This document shows, one piece after another, positions 32,492 through 41,762 of a stretch of DNA of 64,000 bases. The notes under the pieces were generated by a model. That model searched no databases and had not been told where the DNA came from. It was given only the letters and a program-made list of their open reading frames with translations. The stretch is from Anaerolineaceae bacterium (GTDB lineage Bacteria; Chloroflexota; Anaerolineae; Anaerolineales; Villigracilaceae), in NCBI GenBank assembly GCA_009772985.1, contig WOUS01000002.1, forward strand, positions 124,001 through 188,000. The letters run 5' to 3'. The stretch's first letter is position 1. Each line of letters begins with the position of its first letter. The position numbers and the translations under genes were made by a program.

Positions 32492-33532
32492 TCAAAACAT
32501 CAAGGCGTTAATTTTATCCATCGTCTCGCGGGCAGGACGGAGGTCCGGTTCGGTGAGACGGTTGAGGGGCGTATCCACCAGGTCGAACGTGTCGAGCAGG
32601 GTCGGGCGGGAGGTGTCGATGTAAATGAGTCCCGTCACCAGCAGGTTGTTGCGCTCGGATTCTTCCAGCATCTGGAAGGCCTTGCCTCGGTCGGTGGGAT
32701 CGTAGTCTTTTTCAAGTTTCTTCAAAACGACGGTCGAGCCGTCGTGCATGGTCACTTCGCGGACATCGCCTTCGGGAAAATCACCGGGCAGTTCGATCTC
32801 GTCTAATGCGGGGACGAAGGAAATCTCGTGCAGGGGCGCTTCGTGATCCTTGCCCCAGGTGTACGAGTGGACGGCGTTCTCCTGATTGTTGAAGGTGATG
32901 CACGGGCTGATGATGTCGAGCACGGCGATGCCGTCGTGGCTCAGCGCGGCCTTGATGAGTTCCTTGACCTGTTTCGGGTCGCCGGCAAAGGAGCGCGCCA
33001 CAAACGTGGCCTTCGACGCCAGCGCCTCCATGCAGATGTCCACGGGCATGTACTGGTTGGTCCCCTGGTGTTTCAGGTTCAGGCCCACCTCGGCGGTGGC
33101 CGAGAACTGGCCTTTGGTGAGACCGTACACGCCGTTGTTTTCCACGATGTACGCCATCGGCACGTTGCGGCGCACCATGTGCTTGAACCCGCCCATGCCG
33201 ATGGAGGCCGTGTCGCCGTCGCCGCTCACGCCGATGGCGCGCAGACTCGGGTCGGCGAACAGCGCGCCGGTGGCGATGGACGACATGCGCCCGTGCAGGC
33301 TGTTGAAGCCGAACGAGCGGTTCAGGAAATAGGTGGGGCTTTTCGACGAGCAGCCGATGCCGGAGAACTTCATCAGTTTTTCCGGCACGATGTCCAGTTC
33401 GTAGCAGGCGGCGATGATCTGGCTGGCGATGGAGTTGTGGCCGCAGCCCGCGCACAGCGTGGACGGCAGTCCCTTGTAATCGTTTCTCGTCAGCCCGGCT
33501 TTGTTGGTCTGGGTGGGAGCGGGTGTGGTCAT
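32492..33532 (-). CDS. korB: 2-oxoacid:ferredoxin oxidoreductase beta subunit
   Basis: This 346-residue subunit binds thiamine diphosphate and a [4Fe-4S] cluster. Cluster ligands are in CAGCGHNSIA (Cys27, Cys30) and probably Cys61. The TPP/Mg motif is GVSGDGDTASIGMGG (about 101-115), followed by ENNGVYGLTKGQFSAT. The enzyme couples oxidative decarboxylation of a 2-oxoacid (2-oxoglutarate-type is my best guess) to ferredoxin reduction, or the reverse for carboxylation. It starts one base after the alpha-subunit stop. Confidence 0.93.
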   Translation of the reverse strand: MTTPAPTQTNKAGLTRNDYKGLPSTLCAGCGHNSIASQIIAACYELDIVPEKLMKFSGIGCSSKSPTYFLNRSFGFNSLHGRMSSIATGALFADPSLRAIGVSGDGDTASIGMGGFKHMVRRNVPMAYIVENNGVYGLTKGQFSATAEVGLNLKHQGTNQYMPVDICMEALASKATFVARSFAGDPKQVKELIKAALSHDGIAVLDIISPCITFNNQENAVHSYTWGKDHEAPLHEISFVPALDEIELPGDFPEGDVREVTMHDGSTVVLKKLEKDYDPTDRGKAFQMLEESERNNLLVTGLIYIDTSRPTLLDTFDLVDTPLNRLTEPDLRPARETMDKINALMF

Positions 33533-33533
33533 C

Positions 33534-35324
33534 TTATTTCTCCTGTTCCAGGATGGCGTCCCTGACCCAGGCGGCGGTCAGCGGCAGGCCGTCGGAGTGG
33601 CAGGCGGAGCGGAACTTGGGCGCCTGGTCGGGCATGGCCATGCTCAGGATTTGTTTCATCTGCCCATCCCGGTTCGCTTCGACGATGTAGATGCGTTCGT
33701 ACTTTTTGACGAACTCGTGGACGTCTTTCGTGCAGGGCAGGGCGCGCATGCGCAGGTAGGCGGTTTTTGGACCGTTTGCCTGCTCCAGCAAAACCCGGGC
33801 TTCGTCCACCGCCGGCGCGGTCGAGCCGTAGGCGATGATGCCAATCTTTGCGCCGCGCGCCGTCTCGATAACGGGAGCCGGGATGAGGGTCCGGGCGGTT
33901 TCGTATTTCTTTTTCAGCCGGGCCATGTTGGCTTCCCAGGTTTTGGAATCCTCGGAGTAGCGGGCGTTCTCGTCGTGGCCGGTGCCGCGCCCGAGCCAGG
34001 CCGAGGCCGGGTGAGCGTTGCCGGGGACGGTGCGCCAGGGGATGCCGTCGCCGTCCACGTCTTTGTAGCGCGCCCAGACGCCATTCGACTTTTCGAGATC
34101 GGCTTCCCAGAGTATCTTGCCGCGGTCCATATCTGTGTCGGGATACTCGAAGGGCTGGGTCATCCATTGGTTCATGCCCAGGTCGAGGTCCGACAGGACG
34201 AAGATGGGCGTTTGCAGGCGCTCGGCAAGGTCGAAGGCTTTCCAGCCGAACTCGAAACATTCCTGCACCGAGCCGGGCAGGAGCAGAACGTGCTGTTTGT
34301 CGCCGTGGCTGAGGAAATAGGTCTCGGTCAGGTCGCCCTGGGCGGTGCGGGTGGGCAGGCCGGTGGACGGTCCGATGCGCTGCACGTCCCAGACAACGAT
34401 GGGGGTCTCGGAGTAATAGGCCAGCCCGGCGTATTCGGCCATCAGGCTGAGGCCGGGGCCGGAGGTGGAGGTCATGGCGCGCAGTCCGCCCCAGCCCGCG
34501 CCGACGGTCATGCCGATGGCGGCCAGTTCGTCCTCGGCCTGCAGGACGGCGTAGGTGGCCTTGCCGTCTTTCGTTTTGCGCAGTTGCGGCAGGTAGACGT
34601 TCAGGGTCTCGACCAGCGAGGAGGCCGGGGTGATGGGATACCAGGCGGCGAACTGCACCCCGCCGTAGACCGAGCCGATGGCGGCGGCGGTGTTGCCGTC
34701 GGCCATGATGAGGCCGGAGGTCTTGTCCATCGGCTCGACGAAGTACGGGTCGGACTTGGTCAGGTTTTGCTTCGCCCAGTCCGCGGCGGCCTGCACGACG
34801 CCGAAGTTGGAGTTGACCGGGCTTTCCTTGCCCTTGAAGTGGAAGGAGAGCGCTTGTTTGACGGCCTCCATTTCGATGCCGAGTACGTGCGCCACCACGC
34901 CCACGTAGACCATGTTGGCGATGTACTCGCGCAGGCTGGGCGATACGTCGGCAGTGCGGGCCAGTGCCTTGACCGGCATCGGGTACGCGGCGATGTCCTT
35001 GCGGTCAATCGGCGGCTTGATGTCGTCGGCGTAGAAAAATGCCCCGCCGGGCGGAACAGACGCCAGGTCGCGGGCGAACGAGGCCGGGTTGAGCGTGACG
35101 ACCACTTCCGCCTCGTCGCGCCGGGCAGTGAACCCGTCCCGGCTGAGGCGGATGGTGTACCAGGTGGGCAGTCCCTGGATGTTGGACGGGAACAGGTTCT
35201 TGCCCGAGACCGGGATGCCCATCTTGAACAGGGCGCGCAGCAGGGTCACATTGGCGGTCTGCGAGCCGGACCCGTTGACGGTGGCGATGGTGAGGCTGAA
35301 ATTGTTGACGATTTTTTCGGTCAT
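33534..35324 (-). CDS. korA: 2-oxoacid:ferredoxin oxidoreductase alpha subunit with fused gamma domain
   Basis: This 596-residue subunit starts MTEKIVNNFSLTIATVNGSG; CTGGAG before this ATG decides it against the upstream one. The N-terminal gamma domain (about 1-185) contains GSGSQTANVTLLRALFKMGI. The alpha TPP-pyrimidine domain (about 205-420) contains GVQFAAWYPITPASSLVETL, QAEDELAAIGMTVGAGWGG and TSTSGPGLSLMAEYAGLA. The C-terminal transketolase-like domain ends near 590. No ferredoxin-like delta domain is fused. It pairs with korB directly downstream; the XdhD gene lies 70 bases upstream on the same strand. Confidence 0.93.
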   Translation of the reverse strand: MTEKIVNNFSLTIATVNGSGSQTANVTLLRALFKMGIPVSGKNLFPSNIQGLPTWYTIRLSRDGFTARRDEAEVVVTLNPASFARDLASVPPGGAFFYADDIKPPIDRKDIAAYPMPVKALARTADVSPSLREYIANMVYVGVVAHVLGIEMEAVKQALSFHFKGKESPVNSNFGVVQAAADWAKQNLTKSDPYFVEPMDKTSGLIMADGNTAAAIGSVYGGVQFAAWYPITPASSLVETLNVYLPQLRKTKDGKATYAVLQAEDELAAIGMTVGAGWGGLRAMTSTSGPGLSLMAEYAGLAYYSETPIVVWDVQRIGPSTGLPTRTAQGDLTETYFLSHGDKQHVLLLPGSVQECFEFGWKAFDLAERLQTPIFVLSDLDLGMNQWMTQPFEYPDTDMDRGKILWEADLEKSNGVWARYKDVDGDGIPWRTVPGNAHPASAWLGRGTGHDENARYSEDSKTWEANMARLKKKYETARTLIPAPVIETARGAKIGIIAYGSTAPAVDEARVLLEQANGPKTAYLRMRALPCTKDVHEFVKKYERIYIVEANRDGQMKQILSMAMPDQAPKFRSACHSDGLPLTAAWVRDAILEQEK

Positions 35325-35394
35325 AAAGACTCCAGTATTTGGATGCGAAACCTGACAAAATGAGGCCGAATAATAAAGCAATCCGGTGAGAGGG

Positions 35395-38300
35395 TCAAGA
35401 GCGTCCTTCGAGTTGCTTCAACGCCCGCCAAACCTTCTCCGGCGTGACGGGATTCTCGTTCACGTTAATGCCGAGCGCGTCCAGTACGGCGTTGGCGACG
35501 GCGGGCGCAACCCCGTCCATCGGGATCTCGGCCACGGCTTTGACGCCGAAGGGATGGGTTGGCTCGAAGGTCTCGACGAAGATGGTTTCCAGTTCGGGCA
35601 TCTCGTCGGCGCGGAAGATATGGTAGTCACCGAAGTCGCGCTCGCGGGCGCGGCCCTTCTCATCGTACACCATCTCCTCGCAGACGGCGTAGCCGAGCGC
35701 CTGCGTCATCCCGCCCTCGATCTGGCCGGAGGCGGTCAGCGGGTTGATGATGATGCCCGCGTCCACCGCCATGACCAGTTTATCCACGGTCACCGCGCCG
35801 GTTTCGGTGTCCACGGTCACTTCGGCGAACTGGGCCGCGAACGGCGGCGGCGAGGAGGGCGAAACGTACGACGCCACGCCCATGATCTGCTCCTGGTCGG
35901 AATGGTGGAGACTGTCGAGGGCGATTTCGGTCAATGATACGGAGCGGCCATCGAGGGCGATTGCCTGTTTTTTGGATAGTTGGATGGTTTCGTAGTTGGG
36001 TAGTTTCAGCAGTTTCGCCGCGCGGACCTTGATCCTGTCCGCGCATTGCTGCGCGGCCCTGACCACCGCCGTGCCAGAAATATATGTGGTTGATGAAGCG
36101 TACGCGCCCTTGTCGAACGGGGTGAAGTCGGTGTCGGAAGAATAGACGAGAATATCCTCGGTCGGGACGCCGAGCACTTCGGCGGCCATTTGCGCCAGCA
36201 CGGTGTCGGAACCGGTTCCCAGGTCCGTTGCGCCGACCAGCAGGTTGAAGGACCCGTCGTCGTTCATCTTGATGGACGCGCCGCCCATGTCCAGGTAGGG
36301 GATGGCTGTGCCTTGCATGACCATCGCGACGCCGATGCCGCGGCGTAGGGGCGACCCGCCCTTGTCCGCACTGGCGACTGCATAACCCTGACGGGTCGCC
36401 CTTACATGCCATTCAGTATTTCCGAACTTTTCATCCCATCCGATGGCGGCCTTGCCCTGCCGCACGCACTCCTCCAGCCCGACGGTGTGGATGATTTCCG
36501 GGTGCGGCTCGCGGCCTTCGTTCCAGGCGGTGCTGAACGGATGGAATTCGCCGGGGCGGATGGCGTTCTTCAGGCGGAACTCGAGCGGGTCGAGGCCGAG
36601 GGCGCGGGCGATCTTTTCCATGTGGCGCTCGACCGCCCAGAATCCCTGCGGCACGCCGTAGCCGCGGTACGCGCCGGATGGCGGCGTGTTGGTGTAAACG
36701 ATGTCGGCGTGGAAGCGGATGTTGGGCGACTTGCGAAACTCGCCGTCGCCGACGTACAGCGCCATGGACTTCTGCCCGGTGTTGCCGGTGACGGTCAGGG
36801 CGTGGCAGCCGTACGCTCCGGTGTCGCTCAGGATGTACATTTCATTGGCGGTCATCGTTCCGTCGCGCTTGACGCCGGTCTTCATGCGGATGCGCATCGG
36901 GTGGCGCGAGCGCGAGGCAGTGAACTCCTCCTCGCGGCTGTATTCGATGAGCACCGGGCGGCCGGTGGCGATGGTCAGGTGGGCGGCCACGTCCTCGACC
37001 AGCACCTCCTGCTTGCCTCCGAACCCGCCGCCGATGCGCGGCTTGATGACGCGTATCCGCTTGACGGGCAGACCGAGCACCGGCGCCAGTTGCCGCCTCA
37101 CGTGGAACGGAACCTGGGTGCTGGTGCGGATGACCAATCGGTCGTCCTCGTCCCAGTAGGTCAGCGCGACGTGCGGCTCGATGTGCGCCTGCTGGACTTT
37201 GGGCACCACGTACTCGGCTTCGAAAATTTCATCGGCTTCGGCGAAACCCTTGTCGAGGTCGCCGATGTCAATGCGGATCTCGGCGGCCAGATTCTTCGCC
37301 GGATTGCAGACCGCGAACGGGACGTACTCCGGCTCGTCGTGGATGCGCGCCGCGCCCTCTTTCATGGCCGCGCGCACGTCCAGCACGGTGGGCAGGACTT
37401 CGTATTCCACCTCAATCAGTTTGAGCGCGGCTTCGGCAATCTCCGGCGTCTCGGCGGCGGTGAACGCGACCCGGTCGCCCACGAAGCGGACTTTGTTGTC
37501 CAGCGAAAAACTGTCCAGCGGGCCGGGGATGGGGTCGGATTGTCCCGCCGTAGAGTAAACGACGCGCGGGATGTCCTGCCAGGTCAGAACGGCGGCCACA
37601 CCGGGCAGGAGGCGCGCCTTTGATGCGTCAATCTTCTTGATGCGAGCGTGCGCGTGCGGCGAATGCAGGATTTTGGCGTGCAGCAATCCGCGCATCTCCA
37701 TATCGGCGGTGAAGGCCGGTTTGCCCTGCGCCAGTTTGACAGCATCCAGTTTAGGCTCTGGTTTTCCAACAGTATGGTACGGCCTTGTTTCAGGAGCCAC
37801 GAGGACTTTGGGTGCAACCTGGGTGATGGTGGAGGATGGAGAATAGTTCATGGTTAATGGTGAACTATCGGCGGAGGGTTTTCCATGCTCCATTAACCAT
37901 TCTCCAAGTTCGTTGCCGATGGGTTCCACCGCCTCTCCCCTCATCACAGCCGCGACGCGCAGGATGGCCTGCACCGGCTTGAGATAGCCCGTGCATCGGC
38001 ACAGCACGCCCGCAATCGCCTCACGCACCTCGGCCTCGGTCGGGTTCGGATTTTTGTCCAGCAGGGCTTTGGCGGCCAGCAGTTGCGCCGGCGTGCAGTA
38101 TCCGCACTGGATGGCGCCGGTCTCGATGAAAGCCTGTTGCAGCGGATGCAGGCCCAAGGTCCGGCGCCAGCCGCGCTCGGGATGTTCGCCCAAAGCCTCG
38201 ACTGTGGCGATCTTGTGACCTTCGGCCTGCGCGGCCAGCAGCAGTCCCGCGTTGACCGGCCTGCCGTCCAGCAGGATCGTGTCCGCGCCGGAGAGGCCGT

Positions 38301-38418
38301 GCTCGTCGCCGAACTTGACGCCGTGGAATCCGAGCCGCCGCAGGGCGGAGAGAAGGGTCTCGGAGGGCGTGGTTTCGATTTCGCGGGAGTCGCCGTTGAT
38401 AGTGAGAGAAATAAACAT
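35395..38418 (-). CDS. xdhD: XdhD-like molybdenum hydroxylase (fused [2Fe-2S] and Mo domains)
   Basis: This 1007-residue enzyme of the xanthine dehydrogenase family starts MFISLTINGDSREIE. The N-terminal ferredoxin domain has lost all four ligands of the plant-type cluster: the motif reads GVKFGDEHGLSGAD, with Asp38, Ser43, Asp46 and Gly58 at the Cys positions. The second cluster is intact (Cys105, Cys108, Cys140, Cys142). The Mo domains contain GGGFGGKQEVLVEDVAAHL, YRGYGVPQGFWAVE and the catalytic Glu in VKAVAEIPMDG. Residues about 672-691 are a palindrome-encoded insert. The FAD subunit (42968-43756), SsnA and DPD-like genes lie upstream. A purine or related heterocycle substrate is likely but not shown. 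Confidence 0.88.
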   Translation of the reverse strand: MFISLTINGDSREIETTPSETLLSALRRLGFHGVKFGDEHGLSGADTILLDGRPVNAGLLLAAQAEGHKIATVEALGEHPERGWRRTLGLHPLQQAFIETGAIQCGYCTPAQLLAAKALLDKNPNPTEAEVREAIAGVLCRCTGYLKPVQAILRVAAVMRGEAVEPIGNELGEWLMEHGKPSADSSPLTMNYSPSSTITQVAPKVLVAPETRPYHTVGKPEPKLDAVKLAQGKPAFTADMEMRGLLHAKILHSPHAHARIKKIDASKARLLPGVAAVLTWQDIPRVVYSTAGQSDPIPGPLDSFSLDNKVRFVGDRVAFTAAETPEIAEAALKLIEVEYEVLPTVLDVRAAMKEGAARIHDEPEYVPFAVCNPAKNLAAEIRIDIGDLDKGFAEADEIFEAEYVVPKVQQAHIEPHVALTYWDEDDRLVIRTSTQVPFHVRRQLAPVLGLPVKRIRVIKPRIGGGFGGKQEVLVEDVAAHLTIATGRPVLIEYSREEEFTASRSRHPMRIRMKTGVKRDGTMTANEMYILSDTGAYGCHALTVTGNTGQKSMALYVGDGEFRKSPNIRFHADIVYTNTPPSGAYRGYGVPQGFWAVERHMEKIARALGLDPLEFRLKNAIRPGEFHPFSTAWNEGREPHPEIIHTVGLEECVRQGKAAIGWDEKFGNTEWHVRATRQGYAVASADKGGSPLRRGIGVAMVMQGTAIPYLDMGGASIKMNDDGSFNLLVGATDLGTGSDTVLAQMAAEVLGVPTEDILVYSSDTDFTPFDKGAYASSTTYISGTAVVRAAQQCADRIKVRAAKLLKLPNYETIQLSKKQAIALDGRSVSLTEIALDSLHHSDQEQIMGVASYVSPSSPPPFAAQFAEVTVDTETGAVTVDKLVMAVDAGIIINPLTASGQIEGGMTQALGYAVCEEMVYDEKGRARERDFGDYHIFRADEMPELETIFVETFEPTHPFGVKAVAEIPMDGVAPAVANAVLDALGINVNENPVTPEKVWRALKQLEGRS
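36345..36405. repeat. Palindromic element inserted in-frame within xdhD
   Basis: GTAGGGGCGACCCG (36345-36358) pairs with CGGGTCGCCCTTAC (36392-36405), one mismatch. It encodes about 20 residues (VRATRQGYAVASADKGGSPL) of the hydroxylase. Confidence 0.8.
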
Positions 38419-38433
38419 GGGTTTCGCTTTCCT

Positions 38434-38483
38434 GTAGGACAAGTCTGTGGGACAAGTTTGTGGGACAAGTCTATAGAATTGTC
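38434..38483. repeat. REP-like palindrome with two partial direct repeats, abutting the RAYT stop
   Basis: The imperfect palindrome GACAAGTCTA/TAGAATTGTC at 38464-38483 ends exactly where the RAYT stop codon begins. GGACAAGTCTGTG and GGACAAGTTTGTG precede it as partial copies. Confidence 0.8.
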
Positions 38484-39128
38484 TTACTGTGCCACATACG
38501 TGTAGGGCCAATCCTGCCAATCGTTGACCAACCCGGCTTTGACTGGATTGTTGATGATATACGCGAGAATGCGCTCGAACTCCTTTTCGTTCCGAACCAC
38601 ATGGTCGTAACTTTCGTGCTGCCAGAAAGTGCCTTTCTTACCCAGGAGTTTGGCGCAAGCGTACCCGGTTCGCCCTTTGAGCCGGCGCATGGCATGGCTG
38701 AGTGCCGTGTAGTGTTGTCCGTCTTTCAAAGGCTTCGGTTCGGGGACGCCTTGCTGGTCAATCAGCAGGTGGGCGTGATTGCTCATGATGCAGTAAGCGT
38801 GCAAGGAATAGTGTTCCGGGTGCAGGGCATGGATGGCGCAGGCAACGATTTCAGCAAAGCGCGGTTCCGCCAGCCAGCGGGGGCCGTGTTCGGCTGCATC
38901 GAGCATCTTATCATACTGCGCGAAAAATTTCTTCTGGAGTTTGTAGCGCTCCTCATACAATTCCTGTCCTTGCAAACGCGCTGCCAGCAAGCGTTCCTGC
39001 TGTTCATAATCCTGCCGCATACGCGCCAGCGCATCGAGCGGTAAACTTCCCGCCAGCCGAAATGTGATGAAGTAAGTGGCGTTGAGTGGGTGGTAGTGCG
39101 GCAGGTTGCGATAGAAAATTTCAGTCAT
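38484..39128 (-). CDS. REP-associated tyrosine transposase (RAYT, Y1/HUH family)
   Basis: This 214-residue protein starts MTEIFYRNLPHYHPLNATYF. The HUH metal motif is NHAHLLID within YCIMSNHAHLLID. The nucleophilic Tyr is in WQHESYDHVVRNEKEFERIL, followed by AYIINNPVKAGLV. These are the marks of TnpA_REP-type single-strand nucleases that process REP palindromes. Palindromes of one family lie at both ends of the gene (38464-38483 and 39145-39164), and a perfect copy is at 50979-51008. All catalytic residues look intact. The start overlaps the upstream phosphatase gene by eight bases. Confidence 0.92.
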   Translation of the reverse strand: MTEIFYRNLPHYHPLNATYFITFRLAGSLPLDALARMRQDYEQQERLLAARLQGQELYEERYKLQKKFFAQYDKMLDAAEHGPRWLAEPRFAEIVACAIHALHPEHYSLHAYCIMSNHAHLLIDQQGVPEPKPLKDGQHYTALSHAMRRLKGRTGYACAKLLGKKGTFWQHESYDHVVRNEKEFERILAYIINNPVKAGLVNDWQDWPYTYVAQ

Positions 39129-40809
39129 GGGTCTGCTTTCGTAGGACAAATCTATAGATTTGTCTCACAGATGCGCTGACGCCAACCAGCAGCAGCCCGA
39201 CGGCCGCCACGAACAGACTTTGTACCAGCGCGAAGAATCCCAGGAACTGGATGGTGAACTCGGGCAGGGTCCAGGTGGGGAGCAGGCCGTTGACGGCGAG
39301 ATTAAGCAGGATGGGGAGCGCCAGCAGGTAAAGCACGAACCAGACGGACGCCAGCGCGGAACCGGCGGCCTGGCGCGTGCCGGAGCGGAAGGCGCGCAGT
39401 CCCAGCATGGATACCAGCCAGCCCAGCACAAGCGCAACCGAAGCGGTGACGGCCACGTACAGGATGAATTCCATCTCGCCGGGGATGGAACTGACGCCGA
39501 ACGTCTTGTGGTCCAGCACAAGGTAGCGCAAGTGAAAGACTGCCAGGTAGACCAGCGCGCCGCCGAGCGGCCACAGCGCCCGCTTCTCCTTCCGCAGGAT
39601 GAGCAGGTAGCCGGGGAAGATTGCCAGGAAGACGGCGGCCACGTTGCGCCAGACGCGCTCGCGTGCCAGCCGGCCCTTGCGCGCCTGCTCGATTGCCTGC
39701 TGTGTCGCGGCGACCCCGCTCCCGTCCGCGACCTCGACCGGCTGGCCGATGGCCTCGCCGTAGGCCGCGCCCAGCGCGGCCTGCTGGACCTCGACCGCCG
39801 CCAGCGCTTGCGCGGCGACCTCCGGCGAAACGTCCAGCATCTCCAGCAGCGGACGTCCCTGGCTGGAGGCCGGGATGTGCGTGCCGAGCAGGACGGCCAC
39901 GGTGGGGGCAACGTCTGCCATCTGGATGTCGCCGTATTGGCCCGGCAGGATGCCCGCGCCGGCGGCGACGAACGGTTCGAGCAGCGTGACCGGTTCCGCG
40001 CCGCCGTGCCCGCCGATGTCAATCTGCCCGTGGTCGGAAAGCACGATGACGGTATCCTGCTCCAGGTCCAGCTGCGCCACGATCTCGCCCAGCAGGGCGT
40101 CGGCGCGGGAGGCGGCCGCGTCCCAGCGCGGGTCGCGCGGTCCGCCCTCGTGATGACCGGCGTAGTCCACCTGGTCAATGTGGATCAGCACCAGTTGGTA
40201 ATCCTGGGTGAGCCAGGGCAGGGCGGCGTCCACCACGGCGCGGTCGGCGGCGTTGTCTTCGCCGTGCGTGTAGAAGCCTTCATCCACGCCGCTGTCCGCC
40301 AGCATCCCCTCGAACCAGAAGTAGCCGGAGACGGCGGTCTGCAAGCCGGCGCGGTCGGCGGCGGCGAAGAGGTCGTCCTGCGTGAAGGCGCGGACGCTGA
40401 ACTCGTCGGGCGGGTTGAAGGGCTGGGCGTCGCTGATGTCGGGCCACGCGCCGGTCAGGATGGCGGTCCAGCCGGGCGCGGAAAAGGACGGCGGGCGGCT
40501 GTGCATGGTCGCCACGGCGGCCCCGTCGGCGCGCAGTGCGTCCAGGTTCGGCATGACCGAGGCGTCCAGCGAGGTGTCGTAGCGCAGGGCGTCAATCAGC
40601 ACGATGACCACTTTGCGGGTCAGGGGCTGGCCATGAGCGTAGTCGAAGGGCGCGCCGGGCGCGGGCGGAGCGCTTGCCAGCAGGGAGCGGTAGGCCATCA
40701 GCGAGGCGATCATGCCGGTGGCCCAGAAGTACGCGCCGGCGGCGAGCAGCGGCAGGGCGAGGATGCCGATCAGGAACCAGTTAATGGGCTTGCGTTGTCT
40801 CGTTCTCAT
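39121..40809 (-). CDS. Membrane-anchored alkaline phosphatase-superfamily (phosphodiesterase-like) protein
   Basis: This 562-residue protein starts MRTRQRKPINWFLIGILALP; AAGGA before this ATG decides it. One N-terminal helix (about 10-32) is followed by an extracytoplasmic alkaline-phosphatase-fold domain: VVIVLIDALRYDTSL (metal Asp), the nucleophile region RPPSFSAPGWTAILTGAWP, IHIDQVDYAGHHEGG and VLSDHGQIDIGGHGG (metal ligands). Four to five helices follow (about 385-550). The architecture recalls GPI ethanolamine-phosphate transferase-like or nucleotide pyrophosphatase proteins. Its last codons run through a REP palindrome (39145-39164), so the C-terminus was probably altered by that insertion. 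Confidence 0.8.
   Translation of the reverse strand: MRTRQRKPINWFLIGILALPLLAAGAYFWATGMIASLMAYRSLLASAPPAPGAPFDYAHGQPLTRKVVIVLIDALRYDTSLDASVMPNLDALRADGAAVATMHSRPPSFSAPGWTAILTGAWPDISDAQPFNPPDEFSVRAFTQDDLFAAADRAGLQTAVSGYFWFEGMLADSGVDEGFYTHGEDNAADRAVVDAALPWLTQDYQLVLIHIDQVDYAGHHEGGPRDPRWDAAASRADALLGEIVAQLDLEQDTVIVLSDHGQIDIGGHGGAEPVTLLEPFVAAGAGILPGQYGDIQMADVAPTVAVLLGTHIPASSQGRPLLEMLDVSPEVAAQALAAVEVQQAALGAAYGEAIGQPVEVADGSGVAATQQAIEQARKGRLARERVWRNVAAVFLAIFPGYLLILRKEKRALWPLGGALVYLAVFHLRYLVLDHKTFGVSSIPGEMEFILYVAVTASVALVLGWLVSMLGLRAFRSGTRQAAGSALASVWFVLYLLALPILLNLAVNGLLPTWTLPEFTIQFLGFFALVQSLFVAAVGLLLVGVSASVRQIYRFVLRKQTHD
39145..39164. repeat. Perfect 20-bp REP palindrome at the RAYT 5' side
   Basis: GACAAATCTA/TAGATTTGTC is self-complementary over its full length. 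It lies inside the last codons of the phosphatase-like gene, 17 bases before the RAYT start codon. Confidence 0.85.
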
Positions 40810-40898
40810 TCTCTTTTCCTTGTACCTGTATTTTTTGGCGCAGGGCGTTGATGGCCGCCTTGCGCCCGTCCTCTTCGTAGAGCCACATGTTTCTGCTG

Positions 40899-41762
40899 TC
40901 ACTCTTTGTTTTTATCCACGAACCTATAGAGTTGGTATCTCTTACCGCTTTCCAGTATCCATATTTGGTTCTGGTCAACGGTATGGAGAATGGCAGCAAT
41001 GAGAAGATTTCGGAATAACCATTCGATCCCTGTCAATTCTTCGTCAACAGTTGGGCATGAGAAGTTTAATTCTAGTTGAATATCTGAGTTTTCTCTAATC
41101 ACGATCTCGGTGGCTTGAATTGGAATTACAAAACGAACAATGGCCGTTGTCTCATCAATCAAATAATCTTCATCGTGGTCTTCCAACTCTCGAGCCTTTT
41201 TTCTTTCGAGTAAATCTTTGCTCCTGAATCGTCCCGAAACATGGCTGATAGAATATCCGCCAAATTTATCGCTGAAGAACTTGCATATCCCTTCTAAATA
41301 ACCACTCTCGGTCTCGTTATCTTCTTTTCTAAACCCTTCTTGCAATTCTTTCATGCCAATACTTTGCAGTCTTTTGAGGACGGTATCCTTGAAAAACAAT
41401 TTATCCAGTGCTTTTCGAAGTTTATCCTCGCATGTGAGCGGCAGGAACAGTTCAAAGATGACAACATCTGGGTGTTGATGTTCGTTGTATTGTGGCACAA
41501 TGATATTTGATTGCTTAAATAGTCTATAGTACTCTGAATACACCACATCCAAGATGTTTTTCTTGACATGATAATTATCTTTGGAAACCTCCTCTAGGAA
41601 TTGTCTTAACCGTTTAGAGATATTGGTTCTTGTGTTTTCCTCTGTCCATCCAGATGCAGCCTTTAATTCTCTGAACTCGAAATCCTGATTGCTTTGTGCT
41701 TTTTGTCGTAAAAAATTATAAGATGCTGGAATCATTTTATCCTTTTCCATTTTTTCCTCCAT
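40899..41762 (-). CDS. Hypothetical protein next to a CcrM-like methyltransferase
   Basis: This 287-residue, AT-rich gene overlaps the methyltransferase 3' end by 26 bases. The N-terminal part (about 8-60, YNFLRQKAQSNQDFEFRELK then TRTNISKRLRQFLEE) looks like a winged-helix or helical DNA-binding region. The rest is mixed alpha/beta (VVIFELFLPLTCEDKLRKAL, TAIVRFVIPIQATEIVI). I find no clear PD-(D/E)XK, HNH, GIY-YIG or PLD motif. Position suggests the restriction or control partner of the methyltransferase, but a catalytic core is not visible. Function unassigned. Confidence 0.6.
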   Translation of the reverse strand: MEEKMEKDKMIPASYNFLRQKAQSNQDFEFRELKAASGWTEENTRTNISKRLRQFLEEVSKDNYHVKKNILDVVYSEYYRLFKQSNIIVPQYNEHQHPDVVIFELFLPLTCEDKLRKALDKLFFKDTVLKRLQSIGMKELQEGFRKEDNETESGYLEGICKFFSDKFGGYSISHVSGRFRSKDLLERKKARELEDHDEDYLIDETTAIVRFVIPIQATEIVIRENSDIQLELNFSCPTVDEELTGIEWLFRNLLIAAILHTVDQNQIWILESGKRYQLYRFVDKNKE

